Source: Xanthomonas sp. SI (GTDB lineage: Bacteria > Pseudomonadota > Gammaproteobacteria > Xanthomonadales > Xanthomonadaceae). Taken from it: DNA of 64,000 nucleotides. Shown here piece after piece: positions 63,434 to 64,000 of the stretch. The first letter of the stretch is position 1. The number at the start of each line of letters is the position of its first letter. A program made the position numbers and the translations under genes. The stretch lies in the NCBI RefSeq assembly GCF_014236855.1, contig NZ_CP051261.1:868001-932000 (forward strand), written 5' to 3'. The notes under the pieces were generated by a model. It searched no databases, was not told the origin of the DNA, and saw only the letters and a list, made by a program, of their open reading frames with translations.

Positions 63434-63709
63434 ATGCCGCATACGCCCCACGAGAAGAAACGCGTCCTGGCCCGCATCCGCCGCGTGCGCGGACAGACCG
63501 AGGCGCTGGAGCGCGCGCTGGAAGGCGGCGCCGATTGCGCCGCGGTGCTGCAGCAGATCGCCGCGATCCGCGGCGCGGTCAACGGCCTGATGTCGGAAGT
63601 GATGCAGGCGCATATCCGCGAAGAATTCGGCCACGCCGCCGCCTCGGACACGCAGCGCGCCGCGCGCGTGCGCGAGATGGGCATGCTGGTCCGTTCCTAC
63701 CTCAAGTGA
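63434..63709 (+). CDS. frmR: Formaldehyde-responsive repressor FrmR (CsoR/RcnR family)
   Basis: A 91-aa all-helical repressor: '[20 protein letters not shown]', '[20 protein letters not shown]', '[19 protein letters not shown]'. The N-terminal Pro2 and Cys35, which are cross-linked by formaldehyde in E. coli FrmR, are both present, as is His60. It represses its own operon until formaldehyde is present. Start at 63434 gives the family N-terminus with Pro2; a longer frame to 63335 would pass through the terminator and operator. It is followed 43 bp later by the dehydrogenase gene. Confidence 0.95.
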   Translation: MPHTPHEKKRVLARIRRVRGQTEALERALEGGADCAAVLQQIAAIRGAVNGLMSEVMQAHIREEFGHAAASDTQRAARVREMGMLVRSYLK

Positions 63710-63752
63710 TCCCGAACCCCACGACCCAACCCGTTCTTCCAGGAGAAACCTC

Positions 63753-64000
63753 ATGAAATCCCGTGCCGCCGTCGCTTTCGAAGCCGGCCAGCCGCTGCAG
63801 ATCGTGGAGATCGACGTCGAACCGCCGCGCCAGGGCGAGGTGCTGGTCCGCATCACCCACACCGGCGTCTGCCATACCGATGCGTTCACGCTGTCCGGCG
63901 ACGATCCGGAAGGCATCTTTCCCGCCGTGCTTGGCCATGAAGGCGGCGGCATCGTCGAGGCGATCGGCGAGGGCGTGACCAGCGTCAAGGTCGGCGACCA
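63753..64000 (+). CDS. frmA: S-(hydroxymethyl)glutathione dehydrogenase, class III ADH (3' truncated by window)
   Basis: The first 82 residues are present: '[20 protein letters not shown]', then the catalytic-zinc motif '[20 protein letters not shown]' and '[20 protein letters not shown]'. This is the N-terminus of class III alcohol dehydrogenase, which oxidises S-hydroxymethylglutathione, the adduct of formaldehyde and glutathione, to S-formylglutathione. AGGAGA 6 nt upstream fixes the start. It depends on glutathione made by GshA, encoded 7 kb away. Co-transcribed with frmR and under its control. Confidence 0.95.
   Translation, partial: MKSRAAVAFEAGQPLQIVEIDVEPPRQGEVLVRITHTGVCHTDAFTLSGDDPEGIFPAVLGHEGGGIVEAIGEGVTSVKVGD

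Overview
The window is a GC-rich (roughly two-thirds G+C) chromosomal segment that looks like Xanthomonas or a very close relative. The support is five TonB-dependent receptors (TBDRs) in 64 kb, a Xanthomonas-type GlcNAc gene set with both a GntR-type (NagQ-like) and a LacI-type (NagR-like) regulator, many palindromic TGTAGGAGCGGCTTCAGC / TGTGGGAGCGACTTCAGT intergenic repeats, and the cytochrome c4 / DsbA / EngB neighbourhood. I see no tRNA, rRNA, CRISPR array, prophage or complete insertion sequence.

Layout. 1-2.6 kb: the end of a TBDR gene, a small GT51-like transglycosylase relative that lacks the usual catalytic motif, and a frameshifted cysteine-rich lipoprotein gene. 2.6-4.3 kb: ahcY with its own terminator and an upstream SAH riboswitch and -10 box. 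4.6-7.3 kb: ppc. 7.4-11 kb: a three-gene overlapping operon (TetR regulator, DUF4105 membrane protein, lipoprotein alpha/beta-hydrolase) behind a promoter that contains a palindromic operator. 11.5-15.9 kb: a TBDR with a histidine-acid phosphatase. 16-18.7 kb: a TBDR on the minus strand, separated from the next locus by a 1.1 kb regulatory region.

19.8-34.5 kb is one co-oriented, tightly packed glycan-utilisation locus: TBDR, GH2 glycosidase, GH89 alpha-N-acetylglucosaminidase, NagX-like membrane protein, nagQ, nagP, nagR, nagB-II, nagA. The inferred path is outer-membrane capture of a GlcNAc-bearing glycan, removal of beta-linked and alpha-GlcNAc caps in the periplasm, GlcNAc import by NagP, then deacetylation and deamination. 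A GlcNAc kinase is not in the window.

34.6-50.8 kb: single housekeeping and catabolic genes (fructosamine-kinase-like, S41 peptidase, a DUF1963-like accessory gene, cca, GH78 rhamnosidase, soluble lytic transglycosylase, another TBDR, an EEP-family hydrolase, two DsbA-like lipoproteins, cytochrome c4). 50.9-56.5 kb: engB, an MBL hydrolase, an AraC regulator, a 98-bp MITE, a VIT-family protein and gshA.

56.8-59.8 kb is the most unusual part. Six attC-like sites of about 60 bp separate short, lower-GC, same-strand genes. This is an integron gene-cassette array with no integrase in view, between gshA and a two-component system. Its cassettes encode a 96-aa protein, a DUF1287 lipoprotein, a GyrI-like effector-binding protein, an 80-aa protein, a 70-aa membrane protein, a VOC-family gene broken by one missing base, and a zinc-ribbon-like 82-aa protein.

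59.9-64 kb: a histidine kinase / OmpR-type regulator pair, a proline-rich lipoprotein, and the formaldehyde-response genes frmR and frmA (the latter cut by the window end) with a clear operator.
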